A stretch of 64,000 nucleotides of DNA from Salminus brasiliensis. Taxonomy: Eukaryota > Chordata > Actinopteri > Characiformes > Bryconidae. The stretch is from the NCBI RefSeq assembly GCF_030463535.1, contig NC_132892.1, forward strand, positions 35,621,426 through 35,685,425, written 5' to 3'. Position 1 is the first letter of the stretch. Each line of letters starts with the position of its first letter. Positions 1-10,760 of the stretch are shown piece after piece. The notes beneath the pieces were generated by a model. The model saw only the letters and a program-made list of their open reading frames with translations, was not told the origin of the DNA and did no database searches. The position numbers and the translations under genes were made by a program.

Positions 1-765
1 CTTATATTTCTGAGTGAGTGTTCTACAGGTAGTGTATGAAATGGTAGAGCAGTCTTACCACTGAGGGCCACGGAGGAGCAAATGAAGGAGGACCACAGAG
101 AACAGAGCAGGAGCAGCTGAATCCAGCCCATGACTGCATCCGTGACGGACTCTCGACTCTACACCACTGTCCTCCTCAGCTGGGGCTTTTGTATCCCACT
201 GTACCGCCTGCCCTCCTGTCCCGCGGTGTTACATAACCATGCCGGTCCGTTACTCTGCACTACGTGTTATTAGACAGCTGCAATACCCGCCACTTATTGC
301 CCAATTGTCAGGTTCCTGTTAGATGACTTGGTCATCTTCAAGGTCATCTCCTGTCAGCACCGTGGTGAGCTGTCCAAACGGCTTTCTGTCTCAGTGAGGC
401 TTTCATGGAACAGCAGCTGGTGGTCAGTGTTTACAACAACACTGTTTACTCTGGAACTGCAACTCAAACACACTGCCCAGATAGCACACGGATGTAGGCC
501 ACTTTTGGTCATGGCTCTTCTTGCTAACTATTGGCATTTGTAAACATCATGTGAGGCAATAGCGGGCCATATATTAAAAAACACCCACATGACCCGCTGT
601 GACTGTGGTGCTGGAGTACATCTGCGCTGCATGGTCTATGCCTGTTTTTTGTTGTTTTCCCATCTAATCCAACCCCTCATTAAGGTCATGGATGAGGTTA
701 GACTCTTGATGGAACCACCAAGATCACGTACCTCTTTTCACCAAGCAGCACAGACCACTGCGCAA
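1..765. other. No gene recognised
   Basis: This stretch has mixed base composition and only short open frames, none of which resembles a known protein or has convincing splice sites. It could include untranslated sequence of a gene lying outside the window or old transposon sequence, but nothing here decides that. Confidence 0.5.
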
Positions 766-1193
766 CAAGTCCAAATGTTTGTGGACACCCCTTCCAACTT
801 ACTTTACCTACTTTAAGCTGCAGATCAACATCATGACCCTATTGGCTCCCTGCTGCCTAATAATGCCAGGTGTGGGCTAGAGGGGTATAAAGCCCCCCAG
901 CATTGAGGAGCTGTGGAGCAGTGGAGGAGCTGTGTTCTCTGGAATGATGGTGGAGGAGCTCCATCCAGTACTTTTGGATGGGATGAGTTGGGGATTTGAA
1001 GATAATGAGGTGGGGTGTTGATCATCATCCAACATCCTGACCTCACTAAATGCAGTCAATCAAATCCATACAGCAATGTTTCTCAAGAATCTAGTAGGAA
1101 GCCTTCTTCCGTGAACAGTAGAGAGATATGATACATCTTTTAATACCCTTGATTGAGCAGGTGTCCCAATACTTTTGCCTATATAGTGGATAT
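766..1193 (+). mobile_element. Nonautonomous DNA element (MITE-like), copy 1
   Basis: The left end carries AAATGTTTGTGGACACC and the right end carries GTCCCAATACTTTTG, which are imperfect inverted termini of one family. The interior (TATAAAGCCCCCCAGCATTG, ATCCAGTACTTTTGGATGGG) is shared with copies near 12.2, 27.8, 38.4 and 58.3 kb. There is no coding capacity. The ends fit a nonautonomous cut-and-paste transposon common in teleosts; the superfamily is not proven here. Confidence 0.75.
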
Positions 1194-1716
1194 GGACAAA
1201 AAACAACGGACACCTGGCCATCACATCCCCTGACTGTGTCGTCCCTGGACCTCTCGTTCCAAACCCATGGTCATTAATACAGAGTTGGCCCAGGTTTGTG
1301 ACTCCGACGGCCTTCACTCTTCTGGGGATGCTTTCCACGACACAATGGCTCCAGATTCATCAACCAGAATCTTTCATGTCAAGAAACACAAAATGTAATT
1401 TTAGGACGGGTGTAGCTAAACCAAGCGTGAACTTGACCCTGTTGCATAAGCCTTACAGTTGTAATCTCTCTCTCACAGATTGTCTGAAAAGTGAAACCTG
1501 TGTTACACCAAGAACCGATCTGTCAGATAAGGTGGAATGTCACAATGGCCTAATGACACAGCCTGGCAAAATACAGGAACCACTCACATTAACATTAACA
1601 GCCATTTATTGTGGGTAATTAACAGTCTGATCCATAAGTATGTGGACAGGCCAGTCAGCTAGCTGGAGTCTTTACAGACATTGCCCTCTCCCACCTGGAC
1701 GAGAACACCTATGTAA
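1194..1716. repeat. Probable degenerate interspersed repeat
   Basis: The segment contains phrases typical of teleost transposon debris (CGGCCTTCACTCTTCTGGGG at about 1307) and a TIR-like CCATAAGTATGTGGACAGG near 1632. The open frames here are not convincing genes. The assignment rests on resemblance only. Confidence 0.35.
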
Positions 1717-1717
1717 G

Positions 1718-2026
1718 GAAACTATAGTGGTGTATAATACTGGTGTAGTGTCCTGTAGTAAACTATAGTGGTGTATAATACTGGTGTAGTGTCCTGTAGT
1801 AAACTATAGTGGTGTATAATACTGGTGTAGTGTACTGTAGTGAACTATAGTGATGTATAATACTGGTGTAGTGTCCTGTTGTAAACTATAGTGGTGTATA
1901 ATACTGGTGTAGTATCCTGTAGTAAACTATAGTGGTGTATAATACTGGTGTAGTGTCCTGTAGTAAACTATAGTAGTGTATAATACTGGTGTAGTGTCCT
2001 GTTGTAAACTATAGTGGTGTATAATA
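1718..2026 (+). repeat. 41-bp satellite, direct-orientation arm
   Basis: About 7.5 tandem copies of a 41-bp unit carrying TAATACTGGTGTAGTGTCC and the palindrome ACTATAGT. It is the same unit and orientation as the 4.6-kb array in intron 1 of CYP3A gene A. It forms the left arm of an inverted repeat with the array from about 2194. Confidence 0.95.
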
Positions 2027-2162
2027 GTCAAGTCAAGTCAAATTTATTTGTATAGCGCTTTTTACAACTGTTGTCGTCACAAAGCAGCTTTACATAATTA
2101 TTACTTAATAAAGAACAGAGACAGAGAAGAAAGAAGAAATAACATGAAGCGTCAAAGACCCC
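2027..2162 (+). mobile_element. 136-bp short interspersed element inserted in satellite
   Basis: A foreign segment interrupts one 41-bp satellite unit. Immediately before (2022-2026) and after (2163-2167) it lies TAATA, which occurs once in an uninterrupted unit, so this looks like a 5-bp target-site duplication. The element starts GTCAAGTCAAGTCAA and includes TTTATTTGTATAGCGC and a CACAAAGCAGCTTTAC stretch, a motif widespread in teleost genomes. A reverse-oriented relative is at about 23.6 kb. The exact family is not determined. Confidence 0.7.
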
Positions 2163-2193
2163 TAATACTGGTGTAGTGTCCTGTAGTAGACCA

Positions 2194-2944
2194 CTATAGT
2201 TTACTACACCAGTATTATACACCACTATAGTTTACTACAGGACACTACACCAGTATTATACACCACTATAGTTTACTACAGGACACTACACCCATATTAT
2301 ACATCACTATAGTTTACTACAGGACACTACACCAGTATTATAGATTACACCAGTATTATACATCACTATAGTTTACTACAGGACACTACACCAGTATTAT
2401 ACACCACTATAGTTTACTACAGGACACTACACCAGTATTATACACCACTATAGTTCACTACAGGACACAACACCAGCATTATACACCACTATAGTTCACT
2501 ACAGGACACTACACCAGCATTATACACCACTATAGTTCACTACAGGACACTACACCCATATTATACATCACTATAGTTTACTACAGGACACTACACCAGT
2601 ATTATAGATTACACCAGTATTATACATCACTATAGTTTACTACAGGACACTACACCAGTATTATACATCACTATAGTTTACTACAGGACACTACACCAGT
2701 ATTATACACCACTATAGTTTACTACAGGACACTACACCAGTATTATACACCACTATAGTTCACTACAGGACACTACACCAGCATTATACACCACTATAGT
2801 TCACTACAGGACACTACACCAGTATTATACACCACTATAGTTTACTACAGGACACTACACCAGTATTATACACCACTATAGTTTACTACAGGACACTACA
2901 CCAGTATTATACACTACTATACACTATAGTTTACTACAGGACAT
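2194..2944 (-). repeat. 41-bp satellite, inverted arm
   Basis: About 18 full or partial copies of the same 41-bp unit in reverse-complement orientation (GGACACTACACCAGTATTAT). The orientation switches at about 2190-2205. Variant units (TACACCCATATTATACATC, and a shortened TATAGATTACACC unit) recur in the same order at about 2290-2350 and 2550-2615, so the arm carries a higher-order duplication. Confidence 0.95.
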
Positions 2945-3674
2945 TATTGGATAAAGAACAACATGAAACATTGATGACATGAAATTGATACTTTGAAAAT
3001 GAAACTTTTTTTATTATTTTTATCCATTTTGGTATCTCAACATTTTTATACTTCACATTCTGAATGGGAACAGTGGGAATATTAACATTGCTAAACTGGG
3101 ACGTTATACTCTCAGTGAATATAACTGAATTAGAGTGAGAAAATATCTGATCCTGTAAATACAGGCTTCAAGTTCTGAAGCAAACTGAATGAAATTGGAA
3201 CAAAACAGTACTAGATAAGAGTTCAGACAGAACAAGAGAACAGAAGAGATTTCAAATTTATAACCCAACATTAAAATCATATTATTATGTGTTCATTATA
3301 TCATTTTCACACAGGTATACATTTCTGAATCTGTTGAGCAAAACAGAAGAGTTGTATTTATAAACTGTATGTAAATAAAAACAGTGGCTAAACATGACGT
3401 CTGATTCTAAACATACCCTGGTATCAACTGTATACCAGCCAAATCTATCAGCCAGTGCTTGAGTCAGCACTGTTCCATCTAACTGAACCGATTCCTTCAA
3501 GTCCAGTATGTATTTTCTTGCTTTTGGATCTACTGCTCTTTACTTCTGTACCTACTTTTCCTTCTTTCACTATTAACTGGGAGTAGGTTCTAACATCCCT
3601 CTACCAATTTCTAATTAAACACGTTTAATTCCCAGAAAGGGAAATTCCACCAAATTTCCAAAATTCCTCCAAAG
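2945..3674. other. AT-rich intergenic DNA, no gene seen
   Basis: AT-rich sequence with short frames only. No splice signals, RNA gene or recognisable repeat was found. Confidence 0.5.
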
Positions 3675-4255
3675 CTCAGACTGTGAGAAGAGTTTATTTA
3701 GAGTCGGGGGTTCTGTGTGAATCTGAGCTTCACTGTAGAGAAACTGACCCACTCTGATCTCTTAGTGGTGGTGAATGGAAGCAGGCATTGGTTGCCATGA
3801 CTACAACACAGATACAACCCATAATTTATTTTCTATCCAAACCGACCAGTGCAGCTACACGAGTCTTCTGAGTTTTATATGGAATGATGATGATGATGAT
3901 GAAGGTAAAATAGTGAATAGAGAATCTGAACTAATGCAGTTTTCTTTAGGGACTACTTTCTGTAGCCGCACTACACCCTGCAGCATGTATCCCTCCACCA
4001 TTTTAATGATCTGATTTTAAAAGCAGGTTCTAGAGCCGAACTCTTCTCAGAACTCTGGTAGAACCGTGTCTCAGGCATCAGGCAGCGTCTTCATCTCCAT
4101 TACGTGAAGAGCTCTGTGAGGAGCTTTTAGTAGAGCTTCAGACGTCTGCTTCCCTTCACCTCCACTGTAGAACACTGTGTTCTGACGGGGTGAGGTTATC
4201 TAGAACCGAGCCTTTCACACCCACCAAACCTCCGCTCTGACTGACTCTGTTCTTC
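3675..4255. repeat. About 580-bp repeat shared with gene B intron 1
   Basis: This segment closely matches 49490-50085, inside intron 1 of the second CYP3A gene, in the same orientation (for example TTGGTTGCCATGACTACAAC and CTGCAGCATGTATCCCTCCA). It starts 45 bp beyond the ZNF1 stop, so it probably supplies part of the ZNF1 3' UTR. A GAT run at about 3886-3901 is longer here than in the other copy. It is an interspersed repeat of unknown class or a small segmental duplication. Confidence 0.85.
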
Positions 4256-4299
4256 TGAACTGTTAAAGCAGAGAACCGTTAGGAAATGGGAGAACGTGG

Positions 4300-7200
4300 T
4301 CAGATTGAGAACATCAGTGGGTTCTGTTCGGTGGCGTGTCTCTTGTGGTGGGCTCTGAGGTTGGAGGCTTGGGCGAAGCTCTTCCCGCACTGAAAGCAGT
4401 GATATGGCTTCTCTCCAGTATGCTGTCTCTCGTGGGTTCGGAGCCCCGTTAAGTCCGAGAACTGTTTTCCACAGGTGGAGCAGCTGTACGGCTTCTCGCC
4501 GGTGTGAATCCTCTGATGAGTCCTGAAGGACGCAGACTGCGAGAACTGCTTCCCGCAGGAATTGCACTGGTAGGGCTTCTCTCCAGTGTGAATCCTCTCG
4601 TGCTCTTTCAGCCTGTCCGACCTGGTGAAGGCCTGGTCGCAGAAGAAGCACTGGTAGGGCCTCTCTCCGGTGTGCACTCTCTGATGAATTATGAGGGTGG
4701 CTTTTGTGGCGAACTGCTTCTGGCAGAAGGAGCACTGGTAAGGCTTCGGGACGGCTCCGGGTTCTTCAGCGTGTTCTTTCTGGTGGTTCTGGAGGCCGTA
4801 CAGGAAGGCGAAGGAGACCCCACACTGGTTGCACCTGTACGGTCCTTCTCCGGTGTGAATTTTCTCGTGGCTTTTGCAGTGCGACAAGTCGGTGAAGGTT
4901 TTCCCGCAGTGAATGCACGGGTACAGCTTGTCTCTGACAGGGAGCTCTTTACCGTGGAGCTGGAGCTGGAGAACCTTCGCTGAGGAAGCAGCTGGAGCCG
5001 GAGAACCTTCCTCAGCGTACTCGTGTGTACTCAGGTGTATTCTGAGCATGGAAGGTGAGAGGAACCGCTTTCCACACCAGAAGCAAGAACACGGCTCCTC
5101 CTTATCCATGTACCCGTTGAAGTGCTCGTCTGTGATGAAGTGCGAGGTCATCGGTCCACTCAGGCAGGTTCCTGGACCGTAGATGCTGTCGTCAGACGTT
5201 GAAGGTCTGCTGTCCTCCTGCATGGCCACGTCTTCAGCTTACAGAGAGAGGAGAAAGCGGGTTATGATGGTGTGTTTATACGTCACTAAAATAAACAGAA
5301 CCAATCAAAGAAGCCCTGAATTTCATACTAATGGCGTAATACTGTCAGATTCCACAACTGAAGACAATGGTAACCACTCTCTAGCCTGCGTTAACCCAGC
5401 GGACTACAAACGCATGCATTTATATTACATGCATTAGAGAAAACCTAAGGTTATTCCCATTTGTAGGTGAATTTGGTGGATGACGGGTCATTTTGACCCA
5501 CTGTCTCATTGTTGGTACACAGTCAGTGTGATACGGTTTTAGAGTGAAGGGCTGTGCTCTCAACGCAAGTACCAGCACGGTTAGAGCGCTTCTCAACCCA
5601 TCAGATTGTGAGGTTGGAACTGACCTTATGTACTGACCGATGCCCGTGGGACCGCTAGACCCTAGACCCTGTAACGCTTACCCGGCGCTATGAAGTCTTC
5701 CTCACGATAACCATCCAGCTCCTCCTCTTCCTTCACGTTCCCGTCCACCTCCAGCATGTCCTTGCAGTCCACCAGCCTCACCGAACACGTCTTCATCTCA
5801 CCCTGGTCTCCGTCGTCAGAGCCAGAGAGGACAGACTCGGTTTTAACCCCCGAGTCCTGCAGCCCACCCGGTTCCCCCCCGCTGAGCTCAGAATCCAGAG
5901 CTTCTCCAGGATGTGGGTCGCTGTAGCAGTGGAGGGACAGGCTCGGCGCCTGCTGAAGAGCGTCGGCATCCACGTGTCCAATGTCCTGAGCTTCTGAATC
6001 GGTGTAGCACTGCAGAGACAGCGTGGGGGTGTCCGGCGTGGTGGTCTTCAGTCCTGTAGCGTACACGCAGTGGGACAGTTCCACCGGCTCTGTTTTCGTC
6101 AGGCCGTGAGGAACGCCTCGTCCGGCCGGCTTCGCCTGGGCTCTGCGCTGTTCCGCGGTTCTGCTGCTGCTCTTCTGGACTCTGGGGTTCGGTTCAGGCT
6201 TGAAGAGTGGAGGCAGGCGGGGAACGCCCTCCGGGTTCGGGTCTCCACCACAACCAGCCCGTCGCTGTGTGGTGACCGGGGTTAGCTGGAGATAGAGGGG
6301 GGGTGGTGGGGGGGGGGGTGTTATATGGGGTTATAGACTGATTAGAGGACAATCATACACCACTCTGGGGTGCACAAACTTTTACATAAGACTATATACA
6401 GCTGCGGGAAAAATGAATAGAGCACCCTACATGATCAGTTTCTCTGCTTTCACTATTTATAGGCAGTGTGTTTAAGGGATATTAATATTTAATATTTGAT
6501 ATAAATTCCTAATAAAAATATTATTATTTAGAGCATTTATTTATTTATTTGCAGAAATGAGCAGACAACTGCTCAAAAACAGCTGCTCAAATAATGCAGA
6601 GAAATGATGATAATAATTATAATAAAAGAAGTTATTATTCAGATTTGAACACAGTACTAATATCTGAACTTTGAGAGCATTCAGAAATCCCCTCGACCAC
6701 CAATCACAGCTCTCCTGTCTCGGCCGGCTCTCCACTAGTCTTTCACATTACTGTTGGGACTTTATGCCATTTATAGTTTGTAAATTCAGCTAATTCAGCC
6801 CTGTCTGATGAAATACCTGGAAGAAAACGCCTGCAGGACACATAGAGATGCAGATTTAATTTAATTAAGCCTAATTAAGTCTGTTAATTTTAAACTAATG
6901 TTTAAATTAAGAGCTGTATGTATATATATATATATATATATTATTTTTTTTTTAGAGCTGGGCAATATGATGATATTGTGATACATTTTATCGTGATAGT
7001 ATAATGTTCTGATCATATGGAGATTCAGCCAGTGCTTAATGATCACTGATCCGCTGCAGGTTTTATTACAGTGAGATCAGACTGGTGTAATCAGATGAAG
7101 TTCAGCAGAGTAGAAACTAGGGCTGGGCGATATGGTAAAAACACTATATCAGAATATTTAAAGACTTTTTTTGTGATATGTGATATTTATCACAGATTAA

Positions 7201-8374
7201 AATCATCAGTATCAGATTCTTATAAACTACAGTTCAGATCCTCTCTGTACTGAATACAGTGATGTCTACTCAACATCTGCTGCTCTTCATCTAATGAAGC
7301 CTTCAGTCTAATTACACTGTTAGTAATGAACCCTGCAGCTGATCAGTGTTTATTAAGCAGTAATAACAGTCTCCTCCATATGATTAGAGAAGCTTATTAT
7401 TATCACCATAACAAAAAGTATCACAATACGATAAAATATGGTCATATCGCCCAGCTCTAGCAGAAATCACTGTGTTCAGTGTGGGAGAGGATCTGAAGAG
7501 TAGTGTTTGAGAATCTGCTGATCCTGATATGTTTAATCTGTGATTACGTGTATCATGATAAATATTCTTTAAATATTGTGATGTAGTATTTTTACCATAT
7601 CGCCCAGCCCTAATAAATATAGTGGTCTTATGTGCATATATTTATATATATAGTTTAAGAGTATATAGGGATAGTTTCAAAACACCAGTCTGTGAAAAAT
7701 TAAGATGAAAGCAGGGCTGGGCGATATGGTAGAAATACTATAATCACAATATTTAAAAGCTTATCAAAAAAGCTTATTGTATATCACGATACGATAAAAT
7801 ATCGGCATACTGCCCATTATTATCATAACAATATATAATATATTATAATAACATAATTATATATTTCATTCATTTAAATACATTCGATTTACACACAGGC
7901 CTCCATTAAAAGAATCCACACAATCCCATACGCTGCTGATCAGACTGTAAAGAGCTGAACGGATCCGGCCTCATTAACTGATATTTGTTGTATATATTTT
8001 AACGGTATAGTGCGTACAGTAGGTCCTGAGGTTCAGAAAAGAGCCTTTACAATCAAACACCCCGATTATTGTTTGATTTATTACATATTTCTGACTGGTG
8101 ATGAAGTAAGGGCTCCACAGCTGTATTAAATATCCTCTGTAGTGATGGCAGTGTGATATCTGACCTGAGCCTCTCCTCCACCCTCCTTCAGCCTCAGCTT
8201 GGCCTCCAGCAGCGCCACCTCCTCCCTCAGCTGTCTGATCTCCCTCTGCAGGTCCTCCAGGTGTCTGATGTCCTCCATGGACAGGTCAGTGCCGGTGGAC
8301 TTGCTGCTGGTGGTCTCAGGTGCTGGTGGCCGCAGGTGCAGGTCCAGTTTGGGGTGCAGGTGTGAGCTGGCCAT
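4300..8374 (-). CDS. C2H2 zinc-finger protein (ZNF1), 8 fingers
   Basis: Predicted nuclear sequence-specific DNA-binding protein. Three coding exons on the minus strand fit together in phase: 8374-8165 (70 codons, donor CAG|GTCAGA), 6285-5682 (acceptor after a long pyrimidine tract, CTCCAG|C; donor CCGG|GTAAGC) and 5243-4300 (acceptor TGTAAG|CTGAAG; stop TGA). The total is about 585 aa. Residues 34-65 form a heptad-like coiled coil (LEDLQREIRQLREEVALLEA). Exon 2 encodes a low-complexity acidic region with KTEPVEL and VKEEEELDG, where sumoylation-type sites are possible. Exon 3 carries 8 C2H2 fingers at about residues 320-578, several joined by TGE(K/R)PY linkers. The frames of exons 2 and 3 have no local ATG. 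I chose the ATG at 8374 (context AGCATGG) because its exon ends in phase 0 and the next opens in phase 0. Joining exon 1 to the rest is an inference over a 1.9-kb intron; exons 2 and 3 are firmer. Ortholog identity is unknown. Confidence 0.8.
6300..7120. other. ZNF1 intron 1, AT-rich part
   Basis: Begins on the plus strand with a G-rich run (6297-6320), which is the C-rich polypyrimidine tract of the minus-strand acceptor. AT-rich DNA follows with a TA microsatellite at about 6921-6941. No further exon was seen. Confidence 0.5.
7122..7613 (+). mobile_element. MITE with GGGCTGGGCGATATGG termini
   Basis: Left end AGGGCTGGGCGATATGGTAA (about 7123) and right end TTACCATATCGCCCAGCCCT (about 7594) are perfect inverted termini of a roughly 490-bp element. 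A further internal copy of the right-type end (CATATCGCCCAGCTCTAG, about 7442) suggests nested or rearranged elements. The motif is common in teleost nonautonomous transposons. There is no coding capacity. It lies in ZNF1 intron 1. Confidence 0.8.
7712..7820 (+). mobile_element. Fragment of the GGGCGATATGG element
   Basis: GGGCTGGGCGATATGG recurs at about 7713, followed by a degenerate AATACTATAATCACAATATT segment and ATCACGATACGATAAAAT, as in the full element nearby. The right end is eroded. Confidence 0.65.
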
Positions 8375-8439
8375 GCTGCTGCTCAGCTGGAGGAGACACA
8401 ACAATAACAATAGGAGGGGGAAGGAGCTCTCCACTGGTG

Positions 8440-8505
8440 CAGCTGCACCGGGCTGGACCGGGCTGCACCGGGCTGGACCGGGCTGGACCGGGCTGGACCG
8501 GGGGG
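8440..8505. repeat. 10-bp GC-rich minisatellite
   Basis: About six copies of a GGGCTGGACC/GGGCTGCACC unit. It lies just upstream of the ZNF1 coding exon on the minus strand, probably in 5' UTR or promoter sequence. A 12-bp CGAGCAGAGATC triplet follows at 8548-8582. Confidence 0.85.
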
Positions 8506-8584
8506 TGTGGCAGAGCAGCTGCTTGTGTGCGGGACGGAGCAGATATCCGAGCAGAGATCCGAGCAGAGATCCGAGCAGAGATCA

Positions 8585-8700
8585 GTTCACTGGAGAGGAT
8601 CTTCTGCTCTCAGCCGCACGCTCGCCATTAAAGCTCACTGAGGAGAAGTGCGCCTGCGCGGCCGCCGGCGCTGACGTAGGCATGACGTAGCCATGTAAAT
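8585..8700 (-). promoter_or_regulatory. Probable ZNF1 promoter
   Basis: A short GC-rich island in AT-rich surroundings contains an NRF1-like TGCGCCTGCGCGG (8649-8661) and two CRE-like TGACGTA sites (8672-8678, 8683-8689). These are typical of CpG-type housekeeping promoters and sit just upstream of the first ZNF1 coding exon. A short minus-strand ATG frame (8629-8588, 13 codons plus stop) could be an upstream ORF if transcription starts above it. The start site itself is not visible. Confidence 0.55.
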
Positions 8701-9380
8701 AATAGATCATAACCGTTTCATTATTCATTAATATATCATTTTTAATCAAATTCACTGTTTTAGGCCTCTTTGTACAACCCTTGTTGATCATAAATGATAA
8801 TATTATTAATTATTAATAGTAATTGTAGAAAACTATTTAATTGAATTGACTGGGATTATTAATATATATATATTATTATTTTTTTTGCATTTTTTTAACT
8901 CAATCATTAATCCTTGTAACGATTTATTGAATTAGTATGCTAGTTAAATTGTATTTCCGTAATTAAAATAAATAAATAAATACATAAACTGTTATATATT
9001 ATTTCGTTTATTAATAAATAAATACACCAATAAATACATTATTAAACAAATAATAATAATACACTAATTAATAAAGTAAACTACAAATAAATCATAACAA
9101 TAAAAGCAAACAATAACAAAATATCGATCTAATTGTAGGCATTATTTTAGTTATGCAAATAACAAATAAATCAATAAATCAACTGTTGTGTTTAATATAA
9201 ATTCATTAATTAATGATCATACAAATCATAATAGATCATTCACTGGCTGTATGTTTTGTGTATTATTGTAGTTGTATGTGAACAGGGTTGTAAATTGTTT
9301 AAATGTTTATTTTGTTTCTGTATTTAGTGAAAGTATGGTATATCTGTATATCCCCATTATGTACTGCTTTAATGATCAAC
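8700..9380. other. AT-rich spacer between divergent ZNF genes
   Basis: Very AT-rich, with many AATAAATA tracts. No gene, RNA or dispersed repeat was recognised. Confidence 0.5.
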
Positions 9381-9386
9381 TCCTCA

Positions 9387-9400
9387 CCAGCAGGTGGCGG
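9387..9400 (+). promoter_or_regulatory. CTCF-like site
   Basis: CCAGCAGGTGGCGG matches the CTCF core consensus CCASYAGRKGGCRS at every position. It lies between the divergent ZNF1 and ZNF2 genes, just before the presumed first exon of ZNF2. Occupancy cannot be judged from sequence. Confidence 0.5.
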
Positions 9401-9627
9401 TAAAGCACCACGCCGTTGTTCTTCAACTGCCATAAGACCTGAGAGGAGGAGGAGGAAGAGGAAGAGGAGGAGGAGGAGGAGGAGGAGGAGGAGGACAGCA
9501 GGTAAACAAAAGGAGAAGCTTCAGTGGAGAGCTGATGTGTTGGGCTCTTCACCCTGAAGGAGGGTTGGATGAACAGCTAGAGGAGATCAGACTGGGATCA
9601 GACCTGCTGACCTGAGTCCTCACACAG
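9401..9627 (+). other. Probable noncoding first exon of ZNF2
   Basis: The segment ends at a consensus donor CACACAG|GTAACG (GT at 9628). It contains a long purine run of GAG/GGA triplets (9439-9496). The next exon starts at 9871 after GTTTTCAG and carries the ZNF2 ATG. The transcription start is not resolved. The exon call rests on the donor and on position. Confidence 0.45.
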
Positions 9628-9910
9628 GTAACGAGCTGTTGTGTGAGGGTCGTGGGGTCTGTCTGATCTTCTGGGGTCCTTAGAAGGTGTCTCTCGGCTC
9701 CTGGTGGTCTTCTAATGGTCTGTAATGGTCAGTAACTGAGACAGTAATCCTGATGGGTTGAAGGACAGTGATTTTAAAGTTCTGATGAGTTTCCAGGATT
9801 TTTTCAGAGCTGATACCTTTGATTGATCTCTAATCAGATCATTGATCACTTTCTTCTCATGAGTTTTCAGGGTCAGACAGTCTGTGTGTGTCAGAGGAGC
9901 AGATCTGAAG

Positions 9911-10684
9911 ATGTCTGAAGGTGTTAAACAGGAGTGTGGGGAGGTCAGTGTGATGGAGGCGTCTGGACTGAAGACTGAGGATGAAGAAGAAGAAGAGGAG
10001 GAGGAGGAGGAGGAGGAGGAGGAGGAGGAGGCGGCGGCGGCGGCGATGGCGATGGAGATGCAGGAAGGTTGGTATGGAGAGATTCCTCACACAGATGATT
10101 GAGGACTCTCCATCATCCAACTCTGACAACCCTGGGAACGTTTTAATGGTCTAATGGTCTAATTAAATAAGCCTCAATATTGCAGTGCTGGATCTGAACT
10201 CTCCAGGGTGGTAGATCTCCAGGACCAGGCTTGATCAGCCCTGGGTTAACCACTCTGAAGGCTTCATTCTACTGCAGATTCTCTATTTTCTCCAAACGAT
10301 GTTCTCAGTAGGAGGAAATGGAGAAAGCGCGGAGTACGACTGGGTAAACCAGGGCTGCTCCACCCTGGAAGAGTTCAGCTCCAGCACTGTTCCAGGCTGT
10401 AATATATGTAGATTCCCCTGAAGGCCTTCATTACCTGGGTCAGGTGTGTTGGATTAGGGTTGGAGCTGGACTCTGCAGGCTGGTAGATGTCCAGGACCAG
10501 GTTTGGACATCCCTGCACTGAAGCGTTCTATTGGTATTGCACTAGGGTACCAGATTTACTGCATTTAAAAAGATAATGTTCCTTAATCTCATATATTTCA
10601 TATTGATCAATTAGTTTAATTCCGTTAATAAACAATAATTGTGTAGAAAAAAGGGCAAAATGAAACAAACAGACTTTGTGTTTA

Positions 10685-10760
<76 letters not shown>

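Noticed and set aside
4504-4983. Plus-strand frame of 159 codons inside ZNF1
   Set aside because: It is antisense to the finger exon, whose zinc-finger pattern is unambiguous on the minus strand.
8126-8434. Secreted protein with a hydrophobic signal peptide
   Set aside because: The frame's first codon is GTG and the Leu-rich stretch corresponds to a pyrimidine-rich acceptor region. The real ATG is at 8374, giving a non-secreted coiled-coil exon.
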